This document shows positions 1 to 9,316 of a DNA stretch of 64,000 nucleotides, in pieces. The stretch is from BOG-931 sp963761525 (GTDB taxonomy: Bacteria > Pseudomonadota > Alphaproteobacteria > Rhizobiales > Xanthobacteraceae). Under the pieces are notes generated by a model, which did not search any database, was not told the DNA's origin, and saw only the letters and a program-made list of their open reading frames with translations. The DNA is taken from NCBI GenBank assembly GCA_963761525.1, contig CAVXHG010000002.1, positions 558,001 to 622,000 of the forward strand, given 5' to 3'. How positions within the stretch are numbered: position 1 is the first letter of the stretch; every line of letters begins with the position of its first letter. The translations under genes and the position numbers were made by a program.

Positions 1-317
1 CCGCCGAGATGATTGTAGCGCTCGACCAGCAAGACATCGGCGCCGAGCCGTGCCGCTGCAATCGCCGCCGTAGTACCAGCCGGGCCGCCGCCAACCACCA
101 GCACATCGGTCTCGGCAAAAACGGGAATGTCGCGCGCTGCCTCGCGAACAGTTTTTGCGGGACGCGGACGCCGTTGTTGTCCGCGGCCCGAGAACAATTC
201 GATGCCCTGCGCCGCGCCGATGCTGCTCGAATAATTGCCGCTGCCCGGCGGCTCGCGGAAAATCTCGGTCTCGCGAACCGCGCGTCCGGCGGGCAGGGCA
301 TCTTTCTCGTTCGCCAT
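1..317 (-). CDS. FAD-dependent oxidoreductase, N-terminal part (runs off the window)
   Basis: An open frame begins with ATG at 317 and runs leftwards to the window edge without a stop, so only about 105 N-terminal residues are visible. After about 70 polar, poorly conserved residues comes a classic FAD-binding Rossmann start: VLVVGGGPAGTTAAIAAARL, followed by GADVLLVERYNHLGG. The glycine pattern GGGPAG and the acidic residue ending the second strand (VER) fit the FAD_oxidored family, in which flavin is bound noncovalently by this fold. The substrate cannot be told because the catalytic domain lies outside the window. The next gene leftwards of its start, a D-2-hydroxyacid dehydrogenase, is on the same strand, so both may belong to one catabolic operon. 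Confidence 0.75.
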   Translation of the reverse strand, partial: MANEKDALPAGRAVRETEIFREPPGSGNYSSSIGAAQGIELFSGRGQQRRPRPAKTVREAARDIPVFAETDVLVVGGGPAGTTAAIAAARLGADVLLVERYNHLG

Positions 318-385
318 GCCCAAATTTAGGACATGCGGCGGCGCCGCGCTACCGGCAGTGAAAGCATTTCTACGGGCGCCCGGCT

Positions 386-1372
386 TTAAGTTCGCTGCTC
401 CGCGGCTCGAACCACGTTTTTCATGCTGCTGAAATCGCCAGCCAAAAAATGACGAATGTTCTCACTAATAATCGGCAGGTTGGTTCGCGCCGATCCGTCG
501 TGTGTCGCTGACTGGTGGCAAGTTATAATGACGTTATCCAGATCCCACAGGGGATTATCCTGCTTCAACGGCTCTTGTTCGAAAACATCCAGCGCTGCGC
601 CAGCTATCTTTTTTTGCTTCAAGGCGTCGAGTAGCGCCGGCTCGTCGACGACGCCGCCGCGCGCCAGGTTTATAAGATAGGCATCGGGCTTCATCGCACC
701 GATTATTTCGGCGTCGATGAGATGATGCGTGGAGGCGGTGTAAGGCGTGAGCACGACGAAATAGTCGAACTCACGTACGATCGACGGCAATTCCGCCTTA
801 TCACATACCCGATCGAATCCCGGAACCTCGTGGACCTGGGATGTGACACCCAGGACGGTCATGCCGAACGCCTTGAACAGCGGCGCCATGATCTCGGCGA
901 TCGATCCCATGCCAAGAATGCCGACCGTCTTTCCATTCAGCAGACGTGAGGGCCAGTTCTCCCATTTGTGTTTGGCCTTGTTGTTGAGGCTGCGAGGCAG
1001 TTGCCGGCTCAGTGCAAGCATCAGCATGACAGCCGCTTCAGACATCGGCGTTCCGTGAACGCCATGAATGTTTGTCACAATGACATCCGGCCGCAACGTC
1101 GGCCTGTCGATGATGCCGTCCACTCCGGTGCCTATACCCTGCACCCATTTCAACTTACGCGCGTTTTCAAAAACGTTATCAGCCCTGTCGTCGAGATGCG
1201 GTCCATGGGTCACGATGATATCGGCGTCGGCGAGATAAGGGTCTGCATCCTTCACGTTGGAAACGGCATTGACTGTTATTTCAGGGAACACCTGCACGAT
1301 TCCGTTGTAGTACTGCGCCCGAATGCGTTCGGGTGACCGAAGTATGATGAGGAGCGATGGTTTCGCACTCAT
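386..1372 (-). CDS. D-isomer-specific 2-hydroxyacid dehydrogenase (paralogue 1)
   Basis: Predicted 328-residue cytoplasmic NAD(P)-dependent dehydrogenase interconverting a 2-hydroxy acid and a 2-oxo acid. The nucleotide-binding motif GILGMGSIA lies near residue 150. The family's catalytic Arg is in INLARGGVVDE, the Glu in FEQEPL and the His in TCHQSATHDG. I chose the ATG at 1372, which has GGAG about 11 bases upstream. A longer in-frame start at 1483 would overlap the divergent gene. It is divergent from an enolase-superfamily gene and closely similar along its whole length to the dehydrogenase at 4023-5012; both share GIGTGVD, TNIHGVHG and the CHQSATHDG end. The substrate is unknown; context suggests a sugar acid or hydroxy acid. 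Confidence 0.88.
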   Translation of the reverse strand: MSAKPSLLIILRSPERIRAQYYNGIVQVFPEITVNAVSNVKDADPYLADADIIVTHGPHLDDRADNVFENARKLKWVQGIGTGVDGIIDRPTLRPDVIVTNIHGVHGTPMSEAAVMLMLALSRQLPRSLNNKAKHKWENWPSRLLNGKTVGILGMGSIAEIMAPLFKAFGMTVLGVTSQVHEVPGFDRVCDKAELPSIVREFDYFVVLTPYTASTHHLIDAEIIGAMKPDAYLINLARGGVVDEPALLDALKQKKIAGAALDVFEQEPLKQDNPLWDLDNVIITCHQSATHDGSARTNLPIISENIRHFLAGDFSSMKNVVRAAEQRT

Positions 1373-1453
1373 AGAAGTTGCAGCTCCAAATTTGATTGAC
1401 TGCCGAGCCTGTTCTAAAAGGCGGCCGGCTTTATGGAAGGTTTTCGGAAAGCG

Positions 1454-2629
1454 ATGAAGATCACGTCGGTCGACGATATACATGCCGATGCCGGTTGGCG
1501 CACGCTGTCATTTCTCAAAATTACAACCGACAGCGGACTGGTCGGGTGGTCCGAATTTGGCGAAGGCCGGTCGAGTCCGGGCTTGACCGGCGTGATCCGA
1601 AAAATCTCCAGCCAATTGATAGGGCAGGATCCACGGGAAGTCGGAAAGATCAGCGCCAGGCTTTATGCCAACACCCGGACCACGACTGGTGGAATGATTT
1701 CGCAGGCTAACGCCGCCATTGAAAATGCGTGTCTTGATATCAAGGCAAAGGCGCTCGGCGTTCCGGTGTTCGAGTTATTCGGCGGCGCCGTGCGCAATCG
1801 GCTTCCGGCGTATTGGTCGCACTGTGGAACACTTCGCGTGCGCCATCCCGACCTGTTTGGCGCGGCTCCTCTGCGGACCCTGGAAGACATCACGGCGCTG
1901 GGGCAGGAGGTCAAACAACGGGGCTTCCCGGCGTTGAAGACCAATATCCTCACTTTCGCGGATGGGGTCGCGTCGAACTATCAGGGTGGTTTCGGCATGA
2001 GCGAAGGTCATCCCGAGATCAATCTCGACGACCGTATGCTCGACCAGATCGTGGCGCTCATTGGTGCGTTTCAGAAAGGCACCGGCGCTGACGTCAAACT
2101 CGCGATCGATCTGAATTGCAATTTCAAGCCTGAGGGTACCCGGCAGATCGCCAAGGCGCTGGAACCCTTCCGTCTGCTCTGGCTTGAATTCGATCTGCAT
2201 GATCCGAAGTCGCTGGCCTCGATCCGCCAATCGACAACAACGCAAATCGGCTCCCTGGAAACAGTCTACGGCCGGCGCAATCTGAAGCCGTATCTCGACG
2301 AGACTGCTGTCGATGTCGTGATCATCGATCCGCAGTGGAACGGGATGATCGAGTCGACGCGGATGGCGGCGCTGGCGGATACTTATGAGGTCAACGTCGC
2401 TGTCCATAATTATCACGGTCATCTTTCCACTTCGATCGGTGCGCATTTCGCGGCCGTCATCCCGAATTTCCGTATTGCGGAAGTGGTGGTCGACGAGGCG
2501 CCATGGGTGGCGGATTTTTTCACCCATCCTTTGGACTTCTCGAAAGGGGAGATCATTGTCCCGTCCCGTCCAGGCTGGGGGACGGACATCAACGAAGAAG
2601 CGGTCCGCGCTCGCGCGGCTAAGCGATAG
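1454..2629 (+). CDS. Enolase-superfamily enzyme (mandelate racemase/muconate lactonizing type)
   Basis: About 391 residues in the two-domain arrangement of the mandelate racemase/muconate lactonizing family: an N-terminal capping domain starting MKITSV and a C-terminal barrel. Likely Mg2+ ligands are the Asp in AIDLNCNF, the Glu in WLEFDLHD and the Glu in IGSLETVYG. A His-rich strand (HNYHGHL) near the C terminus could supply a base. These enzymes abstract a proton alpha to a carboxylate, giving racemization, dehydration or cycloisomerization. A start at 1433 is also possible; I prefer 1454 because family members usually begin with MKI. The gene is followed after 23 bases by a Bug binding protein, so a carboxylate such as an aldonic or aromatic hydroxy acid is a reasonable substrate guess. 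Confidence 0.85.
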   Translation: MKITSVDDIHADAGWRTLSFLKITTDSGLVGWSEFGEGRSSPGLTGVIRKISSQLIGQDPREVGKISARLYANTRTTTGGMISQANAAIENACLDIKAKALGVPVFELFGGAVRNRLPAYWSHCGTLRVRHPDLFGAAPLRTLEDITALGQEVKQRGFPALKTNILTFADGVASNYQGGFGMSEGHPEINLDDRMLDQIVALIGAFQKGTGADVKLAIDLNCNFKPEGTRQIAKALEPFRLLWLEFDLHDPKSLASIRQSTTTQIGSLETVYGRRNLKPYLDETAVDVVIIDPQWNGMIESTRMAALADTYEVNVAVHNYHGHLSTSIGAHFAAVIPNFRIAEVVVDEAPWVADFFTHPLDFSKGEIIVPSRPGWGTDINEEAVRARAAKR

Positions 2630-2652
2630 ACCCAAGCTCCAAGGATAAGCTC

Positions 2653-3618
2653 ATGTTTGACCGTCGCAGTTTCATCGCCGGCGCCGCAGTGTCGGCGCTT
2701 TCCGCTGGATGTCCGGCCCTTGCGCAATCGTGGCCAAGCCGCCCGATCATGGCCATCGTTCCGTTCCCGCCGGCGGGCAACGTCGACATTACCGCGCGCC
2801 TGGTAGCGGATCCTGTTTCCAAGGCTCTCGGACAAACGATGGTGGTCGACAATCGGCCTGGAGCCGGAGGCAATATCGGCAATGAAGTCGTCGCTCATGC
2901 GGCGCCCGATGGCTACACGATTCTGTTCACCCAAGGCGGAATCGCGGTCAATCAGTTTCTGTACAAGAACCTGAAATACGATGCGGCGCGCGACTTCATT
3001 CCGGTTTCACTGCTCGTGCTGGTTCCGAATGTTCTTGTGGTGCCCGCCAGTTCGCCGGCCAAAACTTTTAAGGAATTGGTCGATTACGCGAAGACAAAGA
3101 CTTTGGTTTACTCGTCCGCGGGTAATGGCACTTCCAGTCATCTGTCGGGTGAACTCTTCAAACGCAAGGTCGGCATCGAAACGATACACGTTCCCTATCG
3201 CGGCACCGCGCTCGGCATCACCGACATGATCGCCGGGCGGGTCGATCTGACGATCGACAATGTTTCCGCTCTGCTGCCTCACATTCAATCCGGCGCGATC
3301 CGGGCTCTGGCGGTCACCAGCCGGGAGCGTCTTGCCGTGCTTCCGGATGTTCCGACCATGGACGAGAGCGGTCTTCAGGATTTCAAATCCTCGGGTTGGA
3401 CCGCGGTGTTTGCGCCCGCCAAGACGCCGGCAGACATTGTGGACCGGTTAAACAAGGCGGTGGTGGACGGCATCCGCCGCCCTGACATCAAGTCGAATAT
3501 GGAGCAGGCAGGAAACGTCGTCGTCGGATCGACACCGGAGGAATGCGCCAAGTTCGTGAAGGAGGAGAGCGACACTTGGGGGCCGATCATCAAGGACGCC
3601 AACATTACGATCGGTTGA
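2653..3618 (+). CDS. Bug-family (tripartite tricarboxylate transporter) substrate-binding protein
   Basis: 321-residue periplasmic solute receptor. It opens with MFDRRSFIAGAAVS and a small hydrophobic stretch ending in PALAQ; the RRSF pattern suggests Tat export. Family hallmarks follow: WPSRPIMAIVPFPPAGN, VVDNRPGAGGNIG, a VPYRGTA segment and the late PDVPTMDES block. Bug proteins bind carboxylates such as citrate, tartrate or aromatic acids and normally deliver them to TctA/TctB membrane subunits, but no such subunits are present in this window. It sits between the enolase-superfamily gene (23-base gap) and an NTF2-like gene (11-base gap), so the three probably form one transcript. The family assignment is firm; the ligand is not known. 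Confidence 0.9.
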   Translation: MFDRRSFIAGAAVSALSAGCPALAQSWPSRPIMAIVPFPPAGNVDITARLVADPVSKALGQTMVVDNRPGAGGNIGNEVVAHAAPDGYTILFTQGGIAVNQFLYKNLKYDAARDFIPVSLLVLVPNVLVVPASSPAKTFKELVDYAKTKTLVYSSAGNGTSSHLSGELFKRKVGIETIHVPYRGTALGITDMIAGRVDLTIDNVSALLPHIQSGAIRALAVTSRERLAVLPDVPTMDESGLQDFKSSGWTAVFAPAKTPADIVDRLNKAVVDGIRRPDIKSNMEQAGNVVVGSTPEECAKFVKEESDTWGPIIKDANITIG

Positions 3619-3629
3619 AGGCTCACATC

Positions 3630-4044
3630 ATGGCCGAGTTGCTTGCTGCCGCGCCGAGTCTGCTTGCCAGATTATTCATCGCGCTTGACGGCCACGACTA
3701 CGATGCGCTGACGGACTGCTTCGCACCGGACGGTGTGTGGTTGCGTCAAGGAAAAACGTTGAATGGCCGCGGGCAGATTCGCCAGACTTTGACGGAAACC
3801 AAGCCTGCGATCCGAACCACGATCCACCAGCTCAGCAACGTCTGCATCGACAGCGCGAGCGCGGACAGCGGGTCGGGCCGATTTTACCTGGCGGTCTATC
3901 GGCACGATTCCGGTTTGCCGCCGCCGTATCCGGTACCGACGCCCGCGCAATCTCGGTCTTTGCAAAGTCGATTACGTTTTGGTTGAAAAAACGTGGTTGG
4001 TGCAGCGTATGCAAACCGGCCCTTACGTGTTTACGACAGCCTGA
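3630..4044 (+). CDS. SnoaL/NTF2-like protein, frameshifted
   Basis: A 137-residue small alpha+beta barrel protein of the nuclear-transport-factor-2 superfamily if one inserted base near 3948 is removed. The first part starts MAELLAAAPSLLARL and contains DYDALTDCFAPDGVWL, typical of the first helix and strand. After the shift the frame continues NLGLCKVDYVLVEKTWLVQR to a natural stop at 4044. Without repair the frame stops at 3986 after a meaningless tail. Such proteins act as isomerases, dehydratases or non-enzymatic ligand binders; here the role is probably linked to the upstream enolase-superfamily enzyme and Bug protein. Its end overlaps by 22 bases the convergent dehydrogenase at 4023. 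Confidence 0.65.
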
Positions 4045-5012
4045 CCGTTCGCCGGACGGACGACATTCCGCATACGGCCGAAGTCTCCGGCGATGAAATG
4101 GCGAATATTTTCGACCATCACCGGAAGGTTTGCCGCGATTGACCCGTCATGCGTCGCCGATTGGTGACATGTGATGAAGACATTATCCATGGCCCAGAAC
4201 GGATGATCTTGCGGTAGTGGCTCGGTTGCGAACACATCGAGCGCGGCGCCTGCAATCCTGTCGTCGCGCAGTGCAGCGAGCAACGCCGCCTCATCCACGA
4301 CTCCGCCACGGGCGTGATTGATCAAAAAAGCGGATGGCTTCATCGCGGCGAACACTTTGGCATCGATGATGTTATGCGTCTCGGGCGAATACGGCGTGAG
4401 CAACAGGAAATAATCCAGTTCAGCCACCGTTTCGATCAGGGTGTCGCGATGAACCATGCGATCAAAACCCGGCATATCGCGCGGACCCGACGAAATGCCG
4501 ATCACGGTCATGTCGAACGCTTTGCAGCGCGGCGCGACCGTTTTGGCTATCGAACCGACGCCGAAAATGCCGATTGTTTTGCCGGTGATCAGGCTCGATG
4601 GCCATCCTTCCCACTTGCGCTGCTCTTGATTGCGGACGCTGCGCGGAATCCGCCGGCTCAGGGTCAGCATCGCCGCGAAAGCCGCCTCCGACATCGGATT
4701 GCCGTGGACACCATGAATGTTCGTCACGGTGATGTCGTCGCGCAGTGTTGGGCGATCGGCAAAATTATCAACTCCGGTGCCAATTCCCTGAATCCACTTC
4801 AGCTTCGGCGCGTTGCTCAGGACGTGGTCGGCACGGTCGGCGAGGTACGGCCCGTGCGTGATCAGCACTTCCATATCGGCGAGATAGGGATCGGCCTTGC
4901 GGACGTTATCGACCAGGGTGACTTTCAATTCCGGGAAAGCCGCGCTGATGCCATCGCGGTAGCGCTGCGCCATCGCCGGGTTGATAGCCAGGATAAGGAG
5001 GATGGAAGTCAT
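4023..5012 (-). CDS. D-isomer-specific 2-hydroxyacid dehydrogenase (paralogue 2)
   Basis: 329-residue NAD(P)-dependent dehydrogenase starting at ATG 5012 (MTSILLILAINPAMAQ). An upstream extension to 5726 is only the antisense shadow of the GH15 gene. The Rossmann motif is GIFGVGSIA; catalytic Arg lies in NHARGGVVDE, Glu in FATEPLP and His in CHQSATHDG. It is clearly paralogous to the gene at 386-1372: shared blocks include DPYLAD, GIGTGVD, TNIHGVHG and the last 30 residues. The two copies bracket the enolase-superfamily, Bug and NTF2-like genes and share their strand, opposite to those three. Probably both act on related 2-hydroxy/2-oxo acids of the same route. Confidence 0.88.
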   Translation of the reverse strand: MTSILLILAINPAMAQRYRDGISAAFPELKVTLVDNVRKADPYLADMEVLITHGPYLADRADHVLSNAPKLKWIQGIGTGVDNFADRPTLRDDITVTNIHGVHGNPMSEAAFAAMLTLSRRIPRSVRNQEQRKWEGWPSSLITGKTIGIFGVGSIAKTVAPRCKAFDMTVIGISSGPRDMPGFDRMVHRDTLIETVAELDYFLLLTPYSPETHNIIDAKVFAAMKPSAFLINHARGGVVDEAALLAALRDDRIAGAALDVFATEPLPQDHPFWAMDNVFITCHQSATHDGSIAANLPVMVENIRHFIAGDFGRMRNVVRPANGQAVVNT

Positions 5013-5110
5013 GCGGTCATGCGGCGGCTTGATGCAGGCAGGAAGGGAGGCGGACTGTAGTTCTGGGCACTGATGGAGCCAACTACCAACAAGCGACAAA
5101 GACCGTCGGC

Positions 5111-6931
5111 TCAGCCCCGCCAGTAGCGGTCTTCCCAGCTTCGCGACAATCGCATGGCGGAAAGGATCAGGCCGGCCATCGAATAAGTCTGCGGGAAGTT
5201 GCCCCACAGCGCGCCGGTTTTCGGATCGACGTCTTCCGACAGCAGGCCGTAACGATTGCGGTGATTGAGCGCGTCGATGAAGAGATCTTTGGCCGCGTCG
5301 CGGCGGTTGAGCGACCACAGCGCGTCGATCAGCCAGAACCGGCAGATCAGGAACGCCGTTGCCGGCAGGCCGAAATCGTCTTCGGCGGCGTAACGCAGGA
5401 CGTGCTTCTCGCGCATCAGTTCGCGTTCCATCGCGGCGACCGTCGAGGCAAAACGCGGATCGTCCACGTCGACGACACCGAGATCGGCCAGCAACAGCAC
5501 GCTGGCGTCGAGGTCGTCGGAGCCGAATGCCGCGGTGAAGGCGCCGCGTTTTTCGTTCCAGGCGCCCTCGATCAGGGCGGCATGGATAGGATCGGCGACC
5601 GAATTCCAGTATTTGGCGCGGTCGGCGAGACCAATGCGATTGGCGATTGCCGCGAGCCGCTGGCAGCCGGCCCAGCACATCGCCGCCGAATGGGTATGGA
5701 TACGGGCGCGGCCGCGATATTCCCAAATGCCGGCGTCGGGCTTGAATGCCTTTTGCGCGGCGCGCTCGCCGAGCGTTTCCAGCAAACGAAACAGACCCTC
5801 GTCACCGGGCCGGGGCAGGCGGCGATCGAAGAACATCGGCATCGCCGCCAGGATGACACTGCCATAGGCATCGTGCTGAATCTGATCGACGGCGGCGTTG
5901 CCGATCCGCACCGGGCCGTCGCCGCGATAGCCTTTGAGGTTGGGCGCGGTCCATTCCTCGATGCTGTTGGTCGAGACCACGCTATAGACCGGCCGTAATT
6001 CGTGGTCGGCCTGCGACGCGATCGACAGCGTGAACGAAATAAATTCTTCCATCGTGCGCGTCGCGCCGATGCGATTGAGCGCCTGCACGACGAAATAGGC
6101 GTCGCGCAGCCAGCAATAGCGGTAATCCCAGGTGCGGCCGGAGCCCGGCGCTTCGGGAATTGATGTGGTGTGCGCGGCGATGACCCCGCCGGTCTCGTCG
6201 AAGTTGGAAAGCTTCAGCGTGATCGCGGCGCGGATGATGGCTTCCTGCCAATCGTAGGAGATCGACAGGCGGCGCACCCATTCCATCCAGTAGTCGTGGG
6301 TGCGGTCGACGAATTCGCGGCAGGTCGTTTGCAGATCGCCGGGGAATGGCTCGTCCGGACCGAACACGAGATGCAGCGGTTTGCTCAGCACGAAGGGCGA
6401 TTCACTGTCGATCAGCGAGAGCGGCGCATCGGTCGTGAGCCGGATAACGTGCGTATCGCCGGAATAGCGGATGTGGTTGCTGCCCAAAGAGCGGTTCGGC
6501 ATCGGCTTGCCGTATTCGCAGGTCGGCCGCATCCGGATGGTGATGCGCGGCAGACCGGAGACCGGCTCGATGATCCGGTACAGCTGCGGCGGCTTGAATA
6601 CGCGGCCGTATTGGCGAAAGCGCGGAATGAAGTCCGTGATCCGCACTTTGCCGCCGTTCTTGTCGGTCAGCTCGGTGCGGACGATCGCGGTGTTGCGGAC
6701 ATATTCGGATTGATATTCCGCCATGTCGTCGAGCACGACATCGGAAAATCCCTTTTCCTCCTCGCCCGCCACCAGCCGGCAAAAGATCGGGTCGCCGTCG
6801 AAGCGCGGATAACACCACCAGACCAGCCGCGAGCACGGATCGACCAATGCCGCCATGCGGCCGTTGCCGAGCACCGCCAGGTCGAGCCCATGATCTATAG
6901 GCACATGGTCTATAGGCACATGATCTTTCAT
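5111..6931 (-). CDS. Glycoside hydrolase family 15 protein (glucoamylase/trehalase-like)
   Basis: 606-residue GH15 enzyme with an N-terminal beta domain and a C-terminal six-hairpin helical domain. The signature WDYRYCWLRDAYF is at about residue 275. The likely catalytic acid lies in GIWEYRGRARIHTHSAAMCW and the base in LLSEDVDPKTGALWGNFPQT. Bacterial GH15 members hydrolyse alpha-glucosides, and some are trehalases. Its ATG overlaps the stop of otsB (ATGA), so the two are translationally coupled, which supports a trehalose or related glucoside role. The extreme N terminus carries a 15-base tandem duplication encoding DHVPI units. No signal peptide is seen, so it is probably cytoplasmic. Confidence 0.88.
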   Translation of the reverse strand: MKDHVPIDHVPIDHGLDLAVLGNGRMAALVDPCSRLVWWCYPRFDGDPIFCRLVAGEEEKGFSDVVLDDMAEYQSEYVRNTAIVRTELTDKNGGKVRITDFIPRFRQYGRVFKPPQLYRIIEPVSGLPRITIRMRPTCEYGKPMPNRSLGSNHIRYSGDTHVIRLTTDAPLSLIDSESPFVLSKPLHLVFGPDEPFPGDLQTTCREFVDRTHDYWMEWVRRLSISYDWQEAIIRAAITLKLSNFDETGGVIAAHTTSIPEAPGSGRTWDYRYCWLRDAYFVVQALNRIGATRTMEEFISFTLSIASQADHELRPVYSVVSTNSIEEWTAPNLKGYRGDGPVRIGNAAVDQIQHDAYGSVILAAMPMFFDRRLPRPGDEGLFRLLETLGERAAQKAFKPDAGIWEYRGRARIHTHSAAMCWAGCQRLAAIANRIGLADRAKYWNSVADPIHAALIEGAWNEKRGAFTAAFGSDDLDASVLLLADLGVVDVDDPRFASTVAAMERELMREKHVLRYAAEDDFGLPATAFLICRFWLIDALWSLNRRDAAKDLFIDALNHRNRYGLLSEDVDPKTGALWGNFPQTYSMAGLILSAMRLSRSWEDRYWRG

Positions 6932-7722
6932 TCAGCGGCGCCAATGGGTTCGTCGGCAATACGCGCGAGCCAATCCCGCACGGATTCCGGTTTGTCGAAG
7001 TGTCCATTGGCGTCGGCGGCGATGTGGCCGACGGAAAAACCCAAGCCTGCGAATTTGGAAATGATGCCGAATACCGGCTCGTCGGTGATGTCGTCGCCAA
7101 TGAAAATCGGATTGCGGTCGGCGAACGGCGGATAGAGCATCAGATCGCACACCGCATTCGCCTTACTCACGCCGTCAGCCTTGATCTCGATAACAAACTT
7201 GCCGGGCAAGATTTCGATCGAACCGGGCTCTGCGCTTGCACAGATCGTCTCGACGGCGGTGCGCAACTCGTCCGCCTTCTCGGGCGCGAGGCGATAGTGC
7301 AGCGCAAGCGAGTAGCCTTTGTCTTCGGCGAGTATGCCGTGCCCGAGTTCTGTCAGCCGCGCCAGCTTGCGTTTGAGCGCGGCGCTAAGCGGCGCGACCC
7401 GTGCAATCGGGGTGGCTCCCGCGGCGGTGCGCATCTCCGCGCCATGGCCGCCGATCGCGGCGAGCTCGAGCGGCGAAAAGATCAAATCGATATCGTTGAG
7501 CGGGCGGCCCGAAACCAGCGCCACCGCGCCGCCGGTCAGGCCATCCAGCCGCGCCAGCGTACGCCGCAATCCCGGCGGCACCCACACCTGCTGGGGCGAA
7601 GGCGCGAGATCGAGGATCGTGCCGTCAATATCGAGCAGGATCGCGCATTTCCGCAAATCGGGAATGAGCGAGATGTCAGAAAGCTCCATGTCGAGGTCCA
7701 AAATGCCAGTTGCAATATCCAC
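6928..7722 (-). CDS. otsB: Trehalose-6-phosphate phosphatase
   Basis: 264-residue HAD-superfamily phosphatase. Motif I is LLDIDGTILDLAPSP (nucleophile and general-acid Asp). Motif II is ALVSGRPL, and the late metal-binding motif is FIGDDITDEPVF. This set and the cap-domain GGHGAEMR segment identify OtsB, which removes phosphate from trehalose-6-phosphate. An internal start at 7689 (MELSDIS) is possible; 7722 leaves a 16-base gap to the upstream MFS gene. The stop overlaps the GH15 start by four bases. No otsA is visible in the window, so the substrate must be made from a gene elsewhere or supplied by another route. Confidence 0.9.
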   Translation of the reverse strand: MDIATGILDLDMELSDISLIPDLRKCAILLDIDGTILDLAPSPQQVWVPPGLRRTLARLDGLTGGAVALVSGRPLNDIDLIFSPLELAAIGGHGAEMRTAAGATPIARVAPLSAALKRKLARLTELGHGILAEDKGYSLALHYRLAPEKADELRTAVETICASAEPGSIEILPGKFVIEIKADGVSKANAVCDLMLYPPFADRNPIFIGDDITDEPVFGIISKFAGLGFSVGHIAADANGHFDKPESVRDWLARIADEPIGAAE

Positions 7723-7738
7723 TTACGATATCCGTATT

Positions 7739-9316
7739 TCAGTCTGCCAATGCAAGCGGCCGGCTCAGGCTTTCGAGCGATTTTCCCTCGGCCGCTATAC
7801 CCCAGCGCGCTTCGACCAATGCAGCAATTGCCATCAGGATTGCGCCGAGCACATAACCTGCGGCGACGCTTTCGCGTGAGCCGGTGTTGACAAGAACGCC
7901 AAATAACAATGGGCCGGCGATACCGCCGATGCCAGTGCCGATGGCGTAGAAGAAGGCGATCGCAAGCGCGCGGATTTCAAGCGGGAAAGTCTCGCTCACC
8001 GTCAGATAGGCCGAGCTCGCGGCGGCGGATGCAAAGAAGAACACCGTCATCCAGGCGACAGTGAGCGAAGAAGCGGTGAGAAGGTTTGCGCTGAACAGCC
8101 AGGCGGTGATCGTAAGCAGGATGCCCGACATCGCGTAGGTCGATGCGATCATGATCTTGCGCCCGACGGTGTCGAACAGCCGGCCCAGCACTATAGGACC
8201 GAGGACATTGCCGGCGGCGAACGGCAGGATGTACCAGCCGACGGCGCCGGCTGGCGTGCCGTAGAATTCGGTCAACACCAGCGCGTAAGTGAAAAAGATC
8301 GCGTTGTAGAAGAACGCCTGCGCGACCATCAGGGTCAGCCCGACCAGCGTGCGTTGCCGGTAAGTCTCGAACAACGTTCGAGCGACTTCGCGAAGCGGCG
8401 TATGACTGCGCGCACGCAGTCTTATCCTTTCAAGCGTGCCACTTCTTCCATGCCCATCCCGTGTCACTGCAAATCTCGTCTCGGCAAATCTCGTCTCGAT
8501 GCCGCTGACAATCTTCTCCGCGGCTTCCGGAAAACCATGGGTGATAAGCCAGCGCGGGCTTTCGGGAATCCAGATTCGCATCACGAGAATAATGAGCCCG
8601 ATTGAAGCGCCGATGAGGAATGCAAACCGCCAGCCAAGCGCGGGGTTAATGATCGTGGGATCGAGCAGGATGATCGAGCCGCCCGCGCCCATGGCCGCGC
8701 CGATCCAGAAGCTGCCATTGATGAGCAGGTCCGTCCAACCGCGAAGCCTTGCCGGTATGAGCTCCTGGATTGTCGAATTGATGGCGGTGTATTCGCCGCC
8801 GATACCCGCACCGGTCAGGAATCGGAAAAGCACGAAGCTCCACACATCCCACGACAGGCCGGTCGCGGCGGTCGCGGCCAGATAAAGCGCAAGCGTGATG
8901 GTGAACAGTTTTTTGCGGCCCAAGCGGTCGGTCAGCCAGCCGAACACAAATGCGCCACACACCGCGCCGGCAAGATAAGCGCTGCCGGCCAGGCCGATCT
9001 GCGCATTGCTTAATCCGAGTGCGGTGGTCTGCTTGAGTTCGCCGGAAAGCGCGCCAGCAAGTGTGACTTCGAGGCCATCCAGTATCCAGGTAATGCCGAG
9101 CGCCATGATCACGAGAAGATGAAAGCGCCCAAAAGGCAGCGCATCGAGGCGGGCCGGAATATCGGTCTCGATAACATCGCCTGATTGATCAGAAACAACA
9201 CCCGCTGTTTGGCGCGGCGGAATATGTCGCGAAGCGGGCGGCGTTGCGGCAGAATCTACAATAGCAGGACTTATAGTATAAGGCTGCGGCGCTGCACGCC
9301 GTTCGAAGAGTACCAT
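7739..9316 (-). CDS. MFS transporter (sugar/metabolite porter type)
   Basis: About 525 residues with 12 predicted membrane segments. A hydrophilic N-terminal region of about 60 residues precedes the first segment (FHLLVIMALGITWILDG). The MFS signature loop is GWLTDRLGRKKLF, and a second conserved stretch is RFLTGAGIGGEYTAINS. It is probably a proton-coupled importer of a sugar or organic acid. I chose the ATG at 9316 (MVLFERRAAP); an in-frame start at 9418 would give 34 additional unlikely residues. It lies 16 bases upstream of otsB on the same strand and downstream of a sorbosone-dehydrogenase-like gene, so it may import the carbohydrate handled by these genes. Confidence 0.85.
   Translation of the reverse strand: MVLFERRAAPQPYTISPAIVDSAATPPASRHIPPRQTAGVVSDQSGDVIETDIPARLDALPFGRFHLLVIMALGITWILDGLEVTLAGALSGELKQTTALGLSNAQIGLAGSAYLAGAVCGAFVFGWLTDRLGRKKLFTITLALYLAATAATGLSWDVWSFVLFRFLTGAGIGGEYTAINSTIQELIPARLRGWTDLLINGSFWIGAAMGAGGSIILLDPTIINPALGWRFAFLIGASIGLIILVMRIWIPESPRWLITHGFPEAAEKIVSGIETRFAETRFAVTRDGHGRSGTLERIRLRARSHTPLREVARTLFETYRQRTLVGLTLMVAQAFFYNAIFFTYALVLTEFYGTPAGAVGWYILPFAAGNVLGPIVLGRLFDTVGRKIMIASTYAMSGILLTITAWLFSANLLTASSLTVAWMTVFFFASAAASSAYLTVSETFPLEIRALAIAFFYAIGTGIGGIAGPLLFGVLVNTGSRESVAAGYVLGAILMAIAALVEARWGIAAEGKSLESLSRPLALAD

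Noticed and set aside
1775..2635. Leftward 286-codon frame opposite the enolase-superfamily gene
   Set aside because: Antisense shadow of a clearly conserved gene; no recognisable domain.
4023..5726. A 567-residue version of the second hydroxyacid dehydrogenase
   Set aside because: Its first 238 residues are the shadow of the GH15 gene in another frame; the true start is ATG 5012.
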